A stretch of DNA of 13,051 nucleotides, taken from positions 626-13,676 of the forward strand of contig JAHZBJ010000034.1 of the NCBI GenBank assembly GCA_019423445.1. Reading direction: 5' to 3'. The stretch is from Oscillospiraceae bacterium. Its GTDB lineage: Bacteria; Bacillota; Clostridia; Oscillospirales; Ruminococcaceae. The notes beneath the pieces were generated by a model. The model saw nothing but the letters and a program-made list of their open reading frames with translations. It was not told the DNA's origin and did not search any database. Shown in pieces: positions 1 through 6,521 of this stretch; position 1 is the first letter of the stretch; every line of letters starts with the position of its first letter. The position numbers and the translations under genes were made by a program.

Positions 1-637
1 GATCCCCATCCTGGTCACCGCTGTCACCGACCCCGCTGACGCCAAACTGGTGGCCTCCAACGACGCCCCTGGCGGCAACGTCACCGGCACCTCGGACATG
101 AACCCGGTGGGAGAGCAGATGAAGCTTCTCAAAACCCTGGTTCCCGATGCCAAGACGGTGGGATTCCTCTACAATTCCGCTGAGAGCAATTCCAAGCTCC
201 AGGTGGATATGGCCAGGGAAGTAGCCGGAGAGCTGGGGCTGGAGTGCATCGACTTTACCGTTTCCAATGCCAATGAGATCCAGCAGGTGGTGGAATCCGC
301 CGTGGGCAAGGTGGACGCTTTCTACACCCCCACCGACAATGTCATCGCCAACGGTATGGCCACCGTCACCGCCATCACCGAGGCGGCGGGGATCCCCGTC
401 ATCTGCGGTGAGGAAGGGATGCTGCAGAACGGCGGCACCGCCACCTTCGGCCTTTCCTACTACAATCTGGGCAAGCTCACCGCTACCCAGGCGGTGGACA
501 TCCTGGAGGGAAAGAGTGTTCCCGCCGATATGCCCATCCAGTACCTCACTGACTGCGTTCTGGCGATCAATGAGGAGAGTTGCCAGAAGATGGGGATCAC
601 CATTCCCCAGGAACTGCTGGACCAGCTGAATGCCTGA
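1..637 (+). CDS. ABC transporter substrate-binding protein, 5'-truncated (ABC_sub_bind, COG2984 type)
   Basis: Extracytoplasmic binding component of an ABC importer. The frame is already open at base 2 and reads into the window with no start codon that fits the family, so the gene begins upstream. About 211 residues are visible, against roughly 320-340 for the family, so the signal peptide and first third of lobe 1 are missing. The visible start, PILVTAVTDPADAKLV, followed by GGNVTGTSD, is the segment typical of the PF04392 (ABC_sub_bind) family. The periplasmic-binding fold continues through the hinge and second lobe to QELLDQLNA. The permease and ATPase of the same transporter class follow, which supports the call. 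The substrate cannot be read from sequence: relatives include the tryptophan-linked TrpX group, but no T-box or other telling leader is in view. A GTG at 50 could be mistaken for a start, but it lies inside the conserved region. Confidence 0.9.
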   Translation, partial: IPILVTAVTDPADAKLVASNDAPGGNVTGTSDMNPVGEQMKLLKTLVPDAKTVGFLYNSAESNSKLQVDMAREVAGELGLECIDFTVSNANEIQQVVESAVGKVDAFYTPTDNVIANGMATVTAITEAAGIPVICGEEGMLQNGGTATFGLSYYNLGKLTATQAVDILEGKSVPADMPIQYLTDCVLAINEESCQKMGITIPQELLDQLNA

Positions 638-668
638 GACATTCGCTTCTTCTGAATTTCTTCCACCC

Positions 669-702
669 CCGCTCCGTCCGGGCTTCTGCCCGGGCGGGGC
701 GG
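669..702 (+). terminator. GC-rich hairpin after the binding-protein gene
   Basis: A 15-bp stem (669-683 with 688-702, two G-T wobbles) closes a TTCT loop and is followed by AATTTT. It lies 31 bases after the binding-protein stop and before a fresh -10 box. It probably attenuates or ends the first transcript, which would set the binding protein at a higher level than the permease. The U-tract is short, so it may be leaky. Confidence 0.6.
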
Positions 703-723
703 AGGAATTTTCATGCCCGGGGC

Positions 724-751
724 TTCCCGGAATGTGATTTTGGTGTATAAT
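724..751 (+). promoter_or_regulatory. Probable promoter for ABC permease and ATPase
   Basis: A perfect TATAAT sits at 746-751 with TG directly before it. The -35 candidate TTCCCG (724-729, 16-base spacer) is poor, so this would depend mostly on the -10. Transcription would begin near 758, leaving a leader of about 50 bases that includes a small hairpin (GCCCGG 762-767 with CCGGGC 777-782) before the ribosome binding site. Confidence 0.5.
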
Positions 752-795
752 AGGAACATTGGCCCGGCGCCAGGCTCCGGGCATCCGATTTTGTT

Positions 796-801
796 GGGAG
801 G
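796..801 (+). promoter_or_regulatory. Ribosome binding site fixing the permease start
   Basis: GGGAGG lies 8 bases before TTG at 810. It decides for that start over the in-frame TTG at 759, which has no Shine-Dalgarno site and would lie at the predicted transcription start. Confidence 0.65.
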
Positions 802-809
802 TTTTGGTT

Positions 810-1919
810 TTGTCTATCCTGCTTGATTTCCTCTCCGGCCTTTCCCTGTCTCTGCAGGGGGCCGCTTCCCAGGGGGTCCTCTGGGGCGTTATGGCCCTGG
901 GGGTGTATATCACCTTTAAGGTGCTGGATTTTGCGGACCTGACGGTGGATGGCAGCTTCGCCCTGGGGGGCGCCGTAAGCGCCACCCTTATTGTGGCTGG
1001 GATGAACCCCTTCCCCAGCCTGCTGATTGCCCTTGTGGCAGGGATGCTCTCCGGTATGGTGACGGGGCTTCTGCATACCAAGCTCCAGATCCCCGGCATC
1101 CTGGCGGGAATCCTCACTCAGATCGCCCTTTACTCTATTAACATCCGGATCATCGGGGCGGCCAATGTCCCCCTGCTGGGGGAGGATACCGTCATCTCCC
1201 TCATCAACGGGGTGTTCCCCATCTCCAAGAACTGGATTACCCTTCTGCTGGGGGCGGTGGTGGCGGCTCTGGTGATCGGAGCCCTCTACTGGTTCTTTGG
1301 AACCGAAATGGGCTGCGCCATCCGGGCCACCGGCAGCAATGAGAACATGGTCCGGGCCCTGGGCGGGAACACCGACACCATGAAGCTGGTGGGACTGGCT
1401 ATTTCCAACGGTCTGGTGGCTCTCTCCGGGGCCCTGGTGGCCCAGAGCCAGGGCTACGGGGACGTGGGGATGGGCACCGGCGCCATTGTTATTGGTCTTG
1501 CCTCTATCATCATCGGCGAGGTGATCTTTGGCAACCGGTTCAGCTTTGCCTACAAGCTGATGAGCGTGGTGCTGGGCTCGGTGATCTACCGGGTTATCAT
1601 CGCCTTTGTGCTGCGGCTGGGCTTCCGCTCCACCGACCTGAAGCTCCTTACCGCCATCATCGTGGCCCTGGCCCTCTCCATCCCGGTGCTGCGCCGCAGC
1701 CCCGACCTGCGGACCTACGCCATGATTCTCCTGGCAGGGGTGGTGGCCTACGGTGTTCTGGTGCTGGTAGTGAACCAGCTCATCGCCGCCGGAACCCTCC
1801 CTGAGGACGGCATGGCCCTGAACGGGGTCCGGCTGCTGGTGGCCGCCGCTGTCCTTCTGGGGGCCTTTGTAAAGTGGATGCGGGACCGCCGCCAGGTGGC
1901 CGCCGTCCTGGGACAGTAA
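810..1919 (+). CDS. ABC transporter permease (BPD_transp_2, COG4120 type) with C-terminal extension
   Basis: Inner-membrane channel subunit of the ABC importer encoded here. A TTG start at 810 is chosen because GGGAGG stands 8 bases upstream and the first residues, MSILLDFLSGLSLSLQGAA, match the usual membrane entry; this gives 369 residues. The family core covers residues 1 to about 295. It is almost wholly hydrophobic, with the DLTVDGSFALGGA segment at 43-55 and the cytoplasmic coupling loop around IRATGSNENMVRALGG (171-186), which contacts the ATPase. Homologues usually end near VPVLRR. Here the chain continues for about 74 residues (296-369) with two more hydrophobic segments (about 303-326 and 340-354) and a basic end. 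The ATPase gene follows after 15 bases. Membership of the branched-chain amino acid/ribose type permease superfamily is secure; the substrate is unknown. Confidence 0.9.
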   Translation: MSILLDFLSGLSLSLQGAASQGVLWGVMALGVYITFKVLDFADLTVDGSFALGGAVSATLIVAGMNPFPSLLIALVAGMLSGMVTGLLHTKLQIPGILAGILTQIALYSINIRIIGAANVPLLGEDTVISLINGVFPISKNWITLLLGAVVAALVIGALYWFFGTEMGCAIRATGSNENMVRALGGNTDTMKLVGLAISNGLVALSGALVAQSQGYGDVGMGTGAIVIGLASIIIGEVIFGNRFSFAYKLMSVVLGSVIYRVIIAFVLRLGFRSTDLKLLTAIIVALALSIPVLRRSPDLRTYAMILLAGVVAYGVLVLVVNQLIAAGTLPEDGMALNGVRLLVAAAVLLGAFVKWMRDRRQVAAVLGQ

Positions 1920-1934
1920 GGGAGGGAGAAAGCC

Positions 1935-2729
1935 ATGCTGGTATTGGAAAATGTCTGTAAGACCTTCAACACAGGTACCATCAATGAAAAAAAGGCCATT
2001 AACGGCTTGAACCTCCATCTGGCGCCTGGAGATTTCGCTACCGTCATCGGGGGCAATGGCGCCGGAAAATCTACCATGCTTAACCTGATCTCCGGTACTT
2101 ATCAAGTGGACGAAGGCTCCATCATTCTGGACGGGGTGGCCATGGAAAAGCTGCCGGAGCACCTCCGTGCCAGGTTCCTGGGGCGGGTGTTCCAGGACCC
2201 CATGATGGGCACCGCCGCGGGAATGGGGATCGAGGAAAACCTGGCTATGGCCTACCGCCGGGGAAAGCGTCGGGGTCTCTCCTGGGGCATCACCGCAGAG
2301 GAGCGGGAGGAGTTCCACAGCCGCCTGGCCTCTCTGGGGCTGGGGCTGGAGGACCGGATGAAGTCCAAGGTGGGGCTCCTTTCCGGAGGCCAGCGCCAGG
2401 CCCTCACCCTCCTGATGGCAACCCTCCAGAAGCCCAAGCTGCTCCTTTTGGATGAGCACACCGCCGCCTTGGACCCCAAGACCGCGGCAAAGGTCCTGGA
2501 GCTTACCGAGGAAATTGTGGCCCGGGATCATCTCACCACCCTGATGGTAACCCACAATATGCGGGACGCCATCCGTCTGGGGAACCGCCTCATTATGATG
2601 CATGAGGGCCGGGTCATTGTGGATGTGGCCGGGGAGAAGAAGAAGGGACTTCAGGTGAAGGACCTTCTGGAGGTGTTTGAAAAGGCCAGCGGCGGCGAGT
2701 TTGCCAATGACAGGATGCTTCTTTCTTAA
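1935..2729 (+). CDS. ABC transporter ATP-binding protein (COG1101 type)
   Basis: Cytoplasmic ATPase that powers the importer. All catalytic elements of an ABC ATPase are present: Walker A GGNGAGKST (39-47), signature LSGGQ (149-153), Walker B LLLLD (169-173) followed by catalytic Glu174, D-loop ALD (178-180) and switch His207 in VTHNMRDA. At 264 residues it has the normal single-domain length. The insert after the Q-loop (about 105-140, basic then acidic) is typical of this family. The ATG at 1935 has GGAGGG a few bases upstream, and the gene lies 15 bases after the permease, so the two are co-transcribed. DEHTAALDP in the Walker B region fits the COG1101 group associated with COG2984/COG4120 partners. 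The C-terminal end after GEKKKGLQVKDLLEVF is complete. Confidence 0.94.
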   Translation: MLVLENVCKTFNTGTINEKKAINGLNLHLAPGDFATVIGGNGAGKSTMLNLISGTYQVDEGSIILDGVAMEKLPEHLRARFLGRVFQDPMMGTAAGMGIEENLAMAYRRGKRRGLSWGITAEEREEFHSRLASLGLGLEDRMKSKVGLLSGGQRQALTLLMATLQKPKLLLLDEHTAALDPKTAAKVLELTEEIVARDHLTTLMVTHNMRDAIRLGNRLIMMHEGRVIVDVAGEKKKGLQVKDLLEVFEKASGGEFANDRMLLS

Positions 2730-2822
2730 GGCCTCGGAAAAAGCACAAGATCAAAAAGAGAGGACGCTTTGGGCCCTCTCTGCTCATTTGGGCCTGCTTG
2801 CAGGGTGGCACACGGGAGATAA

Positions 2823-2859
2823 AAAAACAGCCGTCCGGTTTCTCCGGACGGCTGTTTTT
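2823..2859. terminator. Bidirectional terminator between convergent ABC and MATE genes
   Basis: A perfect 16-bp stem (2823-2838 with 2844-2859) closes a TTTCT loop. The plus strand leaves through TTTTT and the minus strand through seven T. It serves the ABC operon and the MATE gene alike. The MATE stop codon (2858-2860) lies inside the outer stem. Confidence 0.92.
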
Positions 2860-4234
2860 ATGAAAGATCGTCTTCCAGGGGAGCCAGGTCCCGGATGTGA
2901 TGCTTATAGAGGCTGGAAAACAGGATAATGCTGGCCACCACCGAGAAGCCTTCGGCAATGGGGAAGGCGTACCAGACGTAGCCCACTCCAAACCGGGAAA
3001 GGTACCAGGCCACAGGAAGGATCACCACCAGCTGCCGGAGCATGGAGATGAAGAGGCTCCGGGTACCGAAGCCGGTGGCCTGGAAAATGGTACCGAACAT
3101 AATGCCGAAGGCGGCGGGAATGAAGCTGATGCTGATGATCCGCAGGGCGGGAACCCCCAGGTCCAGCAGCTCCTGGGTGGGGTTGAAGAAGCCCAGGAAC
3201 ACCTCAGGCAGGGTTTGGAACAGGATGGTGCCCACGGTCATAATGACGGCGGCGATACAGCAGCCCCATTTGAGGGCCTCCAGAAGGCGGGCCTTTTTCC
3301 GGGCGCCGTAGCTGTAGCCCATAATGGGCATGACCCCCTGGTTCAGGCCGAACACCGGCATAAAGACGAAAGACTGGAGTTTGAAGTAGATCCCCAGCAC
3401 CGAGACCGCCACCTCGGAAAAACTGATCAGAATCATATTGAGGCAGACGGTGAGAAGGGAGCTGATGGACTGCATAATAATGGAGGGGAAGCCCACAGCG
3501 TAGATGTCCCGGACGATCCGGCCCTTGGGACGGAAGCCCCGGAGATCCACCTTTACAATATGGTCCTTGGTGAAGACCACCCACAGGGCGTAGAGCATGG
3601 AAAGGATTTGGCCCGCCACAGTGGCGATGGCTGCTCCGGCCACCCCCATCTCCGGGAAGCCGAAGTAACCGAAGATCATAATGGGGTCCAGGATCAGGTT
3701 GGTGATGGCGCCGGTGAGGAGGAACTTCATGGGGTGGATCATGTCCCCGGTGGCCTGGAGGGTCTTCTCCAGGAAGATCTCCACAAAGGTGCCGAAGGAG
3801 AAGACAGTGCAGATCCGGGTGTAGCTGACAGCCATGCTTATGAGGGTGGCATTCTCACTGAAGGCGTTGAAAAAGGGTTCCACCAGGAAGATGCCAAACA
3901 CCAGAAACACCAGCCAGCTGCAAATCCCCAGGAAGATGCCGTGGGTAGCGGCGTCGTTGGCCTCCTGGTTGCGGCCCTCGCCCAACCGGCGGCTGATAAG
4001 GCTGTTGAGGCCCACGCCGGTGCCCACACCCACCGAAACGATGAGCATCTGAACCGGGAAGGCCAGACTCACCGCCGCCAGGGCGTTGACAGGGTCGTAC
4101 TGGGAGACGAAGATGCTGTCCACCACATTATAAAGGGCCTGCACCAACATGGAGAACATAGCGGGCAGGGCCATGGAGAAAATAAGTGGGAGGACAGGCT
4201 GGGTCCCCATTTTGTTTTCTTCCACACAGGTCAC
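2858..4234 (-). CDS. MATE family multidrug/cation efflux transporter
   Basis: Inner-membrane antiporter of the MATE family, exporting organic cations, drugs or metabolites in exchange for Na+ or H+. The 458 residues match the family length and read as twelve hydrophobic helices in two halves. Half one carries QALYNVVDSIFV (32-43) and SRRLGEGRNQEAN (81-93). Half two carries the counterparts MQSISSLLTVCLNMIL and NQGVMPIMGYSYGARKKARL. The start is uncertain: GTG at 4234 is the longest, while a GTG at codon 4 (4225) has GAGAG 8 bases upstream and would begin MEENKMGTQPV, close to the usual MATE amino end. ATG at codon 9 would cut into the conserved ENKMG. The gene is a single unit with its own promoter, divergent from the serine operon. 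The substrate is not predictable. Confidence 0.92.
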   Translation of the reverse strand: MTCVEENKMGTQPVLPLIFSMALPAMFSMLVQALYNVVDSIFVSQYDPVNALAAVSLAFPVQMLIVSVGVGTGVGLNSLISRRLGEGRNQEANDAATHGIFLGICSWLVFLVFGIFLVEPFFNAFSENATLISMAVSYTRICTVFSFGTFVEIFLEKTLQATGDMIHPMKFLLTGAITNLILDPIMIFGYFGFPEMGVAGAAIATVAGQILSMLYALWVVFTKDHIVKVDLRGFRPKGRIVRDIYAVGFPSIIMQSISSLLTVCLNMILISFSEVAVSVLGIYFKLQSFVFMPVFGLNQGVMPIMGYSYGARKKARLLEALKWGCCIAAVIMTVGTILFQTLPEVFLGFFNPTQELLDLGVPALRIISISFIPAAFGIMFGTIFQATGFGTRSLFISMLRQLVVILPVAWYLSRFGVGYVWYAFPIAEGFSVVASIILFSSLYKHHIRDLAPLEDDLS

Positions 4235-4264
4235 TCTCTTTCTTTTTAGTTTGCAATCTCAACT

Positions 4265-4293
4265 ATTATAGCCCCAATAAAAATCAATTGCCA
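4265..4293 (-). promoter_or_regulatory. Promoter of the MATE gene
   Basis: On the minus strand a perfect TATAAT (4265-4270) is preceded by a 17-base spacer and a weak -35, TGGCAA (4288-4293). Transcription would start near 4258, about 25 bases ahead of the first GTG. Confidence 0.5.
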
Positions 4294-4386
4294 GTACCTC
4301 TTCTTCTTTTCCCTGTTTCCAACAGCTTTCCAGCCGGAGGCAACGACAGAGTTTGTCCAAATAGCACAGGAAGACTCCGGCTTTCA

Positions 4387-4415
4387 TTGACGAACCCCAT
4401 TCCCATACCTATAAT
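4387..4415 (+). promoter_or_regulatory. Strong vegetative promoter of the DUF1015-sdaAB-sdaAA operon
   Basis: TTGACG (4387-4392), a 17-base spacer and TATAAT (4410-4415) give a near-consensus sigma-A promoter. Transcription would start near 4422. AAGGAGG at 4434-4440 then stands 8 bases before ATG 4449. An 8-bp inverted repeat ends 4 bases upstream of the -35. Confidence 0.85.
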
Positions 4416-4448
4416 AAGGATAGAATTTCCGAAAAGGAGGATCCCACA

Positions 4449-5717
4449 ATGACGACCCCCTTCTGCAAAGGAGATATTCTGCTGCCCCGCCAGGGGCTGG
4501 AGACCTGGAGCGTGGTGGCCTGCGACCAGTTCACTTCCGATCCCGGCTACTGGGACCGGGTGGAGGCCCTGGCCGGGGACCGCCCCAGCGCCTGCCGCAT
4601 CATTTTCCCGGAGGCCAGGCTGGAGACGGCGGACTTTGAGGGAACGGTGAATTCCATCAACGCCGCCATGGCCCGCTATCTGGAGTCCGGCCTGTTCCGG
4701 GAGCTGCCGGATTCCATGGTCTATGTGGAGCGGACTCTTCTGGATGGTTCCGTGCGCCGGGGGATCGTGGGCTGCCTGGACCTGACCCGGTACGATTACC
4801 GCGCCGGATCCCGGAGCCTGATCCGGGCCACCGAAGGCACCGTTACCGACCGCCTCCCGCCCCGGGTGCGGATCCGGGAGAAGGTCCCCTTGGAGAGCCC
4901 CCATATCCTGGTCCTCATCGACGACCCGGACCGCCGGGTGGTGGAGCCCCTGGGGGACCGCACCGGCGGAATGGAGCCCCTCTACGACTTTACCTTGATG
5001 CTGGGGGGCGGACGGATCCGGGGCTGGCGGATGACCGAGGAGGACTGCGCCGCCGTCACCCGGGAACTGGCCCGGCTGGAGGACCCGGAGGTGTTTGAAA
5101 GAAAGTATGGTCTGGGGCCGGAGGTGCCGCCGATGGTGTACGCCATGGGGGACGGCAATCATTCTTTGGCCACCGCCAAGGAGTGTTTCCGCCGGGTGGC
5201 GGAGGAGTTGGGGGAGGAGGCCGCTATGGCCCACCCCGCCCGGTACGCATTGGTGGAACTGGGGAACCTCCACGACCCGTCCCTGAAATTTGAGCCCATC
5301 CACCGGGCGGTATTTGGGGTGGAGGAAGGAGCCTTCCTCCGGGAGCTGGAGAGCTGGTGCGTTTCCTCCTCTGGGGACCAGCCTCCCCAAACCTTCCGGG
5401 TGGTGACCCGGAATGGGGAGCGGGAACTTGCAATCCCCCACCCGGTGAGAAACCTCACCGTGGGCAGCGTCCAGGATTTTCTGGACAGCTACACCACCCG
5501 GCGGGGCGGCCGGGTGGACTATATCCACGGCGAGGATGAGGCCCGGCGCCTGGCGGCGGAGGGGGCTGTTTCCATCCTCCTGGACGTCATGGACAAAAGC
5601 CGGCTTTTCCCCACTGTGATCCGGGAGGGAGCCCTCCCCCGGAAGACCTTCTCCATGGGAGAGGCCCAGGAGAAGCGGTATTACCTGGAATGCCGCCGGC
5701 TGACCCCGGAGGGCTGA
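4449..5717 (+). CDS. DUF1015 family protein (COG4198)
   Basis: Conserved cytoplasmic protein of unproven function, 422 residues, the normal family length. Hallmarks of DUF1015 are all present: N-terminal VVACDQFTSDPGYW (22-35), IRATEGTVTDRLPPRVRIRE (125-144), MGDGNHSLATAKE (233-245), YIHGEDEA (358-365) and LPRKTFSMGEAQEKRYYLE near the C-terminus. The GDGNHS stretch is the most conserved part and a likely active or ligand-binding site. The ATG start has an excellent AAGGAGG at 8 bases. It is the first gene of an operon with both serine dehydratase subunits, 46 bases before sdaAB. From memory, DUF1015 genes in Clostridia often lie near serine biosynthesis genes such as serA and serC, so a serine or phosphoserine role is a reasonable inference but not shown. 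No membrane segment or signal peptide is visible. Confidence 0.9.
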   Translation: MTTPFCKGDILLPRQGLETWSVVACDQFTSDPGYWDRVEALAGDRPSACRIIFPEARLETADFEGTVNSINAAMARYLESGLFRELPDSMVYVERTLLDGSVRRGIVGCLDLTRYDYRAGSRSLIRATEGTVTDRLPPRVRIREKVPLESPHILVLIDDPDRRVVEPLGDRTGGMEPLYDFTLMLGGGRIRGWRMTEEDCAAVTRELARLEDPEVFERKYGLGPEVPPMVYAMGDGNHSLATAKECFRRVAEELGEEAAMAHPARYALVELGNLHDPSLKFEPIHRAVFGVEEGAFLRELESWCVSSSGDQPPQTFRVVTRNGERELAIPHPVRNLTVGSVQDFLDSYTTRRGGRVDYIHGEDEARRLAAEGAVSILLDVMDKSRLFPTVIREGALPRKTFSMGEAQEKRYYLECRRLTPEG

Positions 5718-5748
5718 GCCCCGGAGCTGACAGCCGGGAGGTGGGAAG

Positions 5749-5754
5749 AAAGGA
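5749..5754 (+). promoter_or_regulatory. Ribosome binding site pointing to an ACG start of sdaAB
   Basis: AAAGGA lies 9 bases before ACG 5764. A stronger GGAGGTG at 5737-5743 is 20 bases away, too far for that codon and with no usable start nearer. Both sites are far from ATG 5803, which has no Shine-Dalgarno sequence of its own. Confidence 0.45.
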
Positions 5755-5763
5755 AAGACAGCT

Positions 5764-6438
5764 ACGAAGGCTTTCAGCCTCTTTGACATTGTAGGGCCCA
5801 ACATGATCGGCCCTTCCAGTTCCCACACAGCCGGAGCGCTGCGCATCGCCCAGCTGGCCCGGGGAATGGTTCACGGCCGGGTGGTGAAGGCGGAGTTCAC
5901 CCTTTACGGCTCCTTTGCCCGGACCTACCAGGGCCACGGCACCGACCGGGCTCTCATCGCTGGGGTGTTGGGCTTCGGCACCGAGGACAGCCGCATCCGG
6001 GACTCCTTCCGCTGGGCGAAGGAGATGGGGCTGGAGTATTCCTTTGCCCTCAACACCACCGAAACGGAGTGCCATCCCAACACCGCCGATCTCCGCCTCA
6101 CCAGCGAGACCGGGGAGGTGGCCCAGGTCACCGGGGTCAGCGTGGGAGGCGGCAGCGCCGTCATCACCCGGATCAACGGGGTGGATATCAACCTCACCGG
6201 GGACTATTACACCATCCTGGTGCGCCAGAAGGACACCCCGGGGGTGGTGGCTTCCATCACCGGCATCCTGAGCCGGAACAATATCAATATCGCCTTTATG
6301 CGCCTTTATCGGGAAAGCCGGGGACAGCTGGCCTACACCATCATTGAGGCGGATGAGGAAATCCCCGCCGGGGCGGTGGACCAGATCCGGGCCCAGCCTT
6401 CGGTCCAGAGCGCCTTGTTGATCCCCAAGCTCAGCTGA
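5764..6438 (+). CDS. sdaAB: L-serine dehydratase, iron-sulfur dependent, beta subunit (SdaAB)
   Basis: Beta subunit of the two-chain [4Fe-4S] L-serine ammonia-lyase, which converts L-serine to pyruvate and ammonia with SdaAA. The SDH_beta domain shows MIGPSSSHTAGA (14-25), the serine-binding signature, and GSFARTYQGHGTDRALIAG (49-67). An ACT domain, the regulatory or dimerising module of type 1 enzymes, spans about 148-218 and starts YYTILVRQKDTPGVVASI. The frame has no ATG, GTG or TTG between the stop at 5728 and ATG 5803. A start at 5803 (211 residues) would lose the conserved F-S-L-F-D-I-V-G-P. ACG at 5764 falls exactly where homologues have Met, gives 224 residues like the roughly 220 of Bacillus SdaAB, and has AAAGGA 9 bases upstream. 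I therefore annotate from ACG; the identity is secure and the start is an inference. Confidence 0.9.
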   Translation, partial: TKAFSLFDIVGPNMIGPSSSHTAGALRIAQLARGMVHGRVVKAEFTLYGSFARTYQGHGTDRALIAGVLGFGTEDSRIRDSFRWAKEMGLEYSFALNTTETECHPNTADLRLTSETGEVAQVTGVSVGGGSAVITRINGVDINLTGDYYTILVRQKDTPGVVASITGILSRNNINIAFMRLYRESRGQLAYTIIEADEEIPAGAVDQIRAQPSVQSALLIPKLS

Positions 6439-6450
6439 GATCCGCCCAAA

Positions 6451-6468
6451 CCCCGGGAGAGCCCGGGG
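6451..6468 (+). other. Hairpin between sdaAB and sdaAA
   Basis: A perfect 7-bp GC stem (6451-6457 with 6462-6468) closes an AGAG loop. It begins 12 bases after the sdaAB stop and lacks a T-run. It is more likely a stability or translation-tuning element of the operon mRNA than a terminator. Confidence 0.5.
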
Positions 6469-6521
6469 GATGCTGCGGAATACCGGTAAAAATTGCAGGT
6501 AACGGAAGGAGTCCTTGAAAT

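Noticed and set aside
762..782. Six-bp GC hairpin in the permease leader as an attenuator
   Set aside because: The stem is short, the TTTT lies several bases beyond it, and there is no alternative fold; too weak to call.
711..2603. Long minus-strand open frame (about 630 codons) opposite the ABC permease and ATPase
   Set aside because: It is antisense to two genes with intact family motifs; its product is rich in His, Gly, Gln and Pro without any domain, typical of GC-rich shadow frames.
2757..2781. Hairpin AGAGAGG/CCTCTCT just after the ABC ATPase gene
   Set aside because: Large loop and no T-run; the strong bidirectional hairpin at 2823-2859 explains termination better.
2897..4249. Plus-strand open frame of about 450 codons opposite the MATE gene
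   Set aside because: Charged, repetitive translation with no hydrophobic core or motif; the MATE reading has family motifs in both halves.
4284..5846. Minus-strand open frame of about 520 codons opposite DUF1015
   Set aside because: It reads across the serine operon promoter and lacks any recognisable domain; DUF1015 on the other strand is clear.
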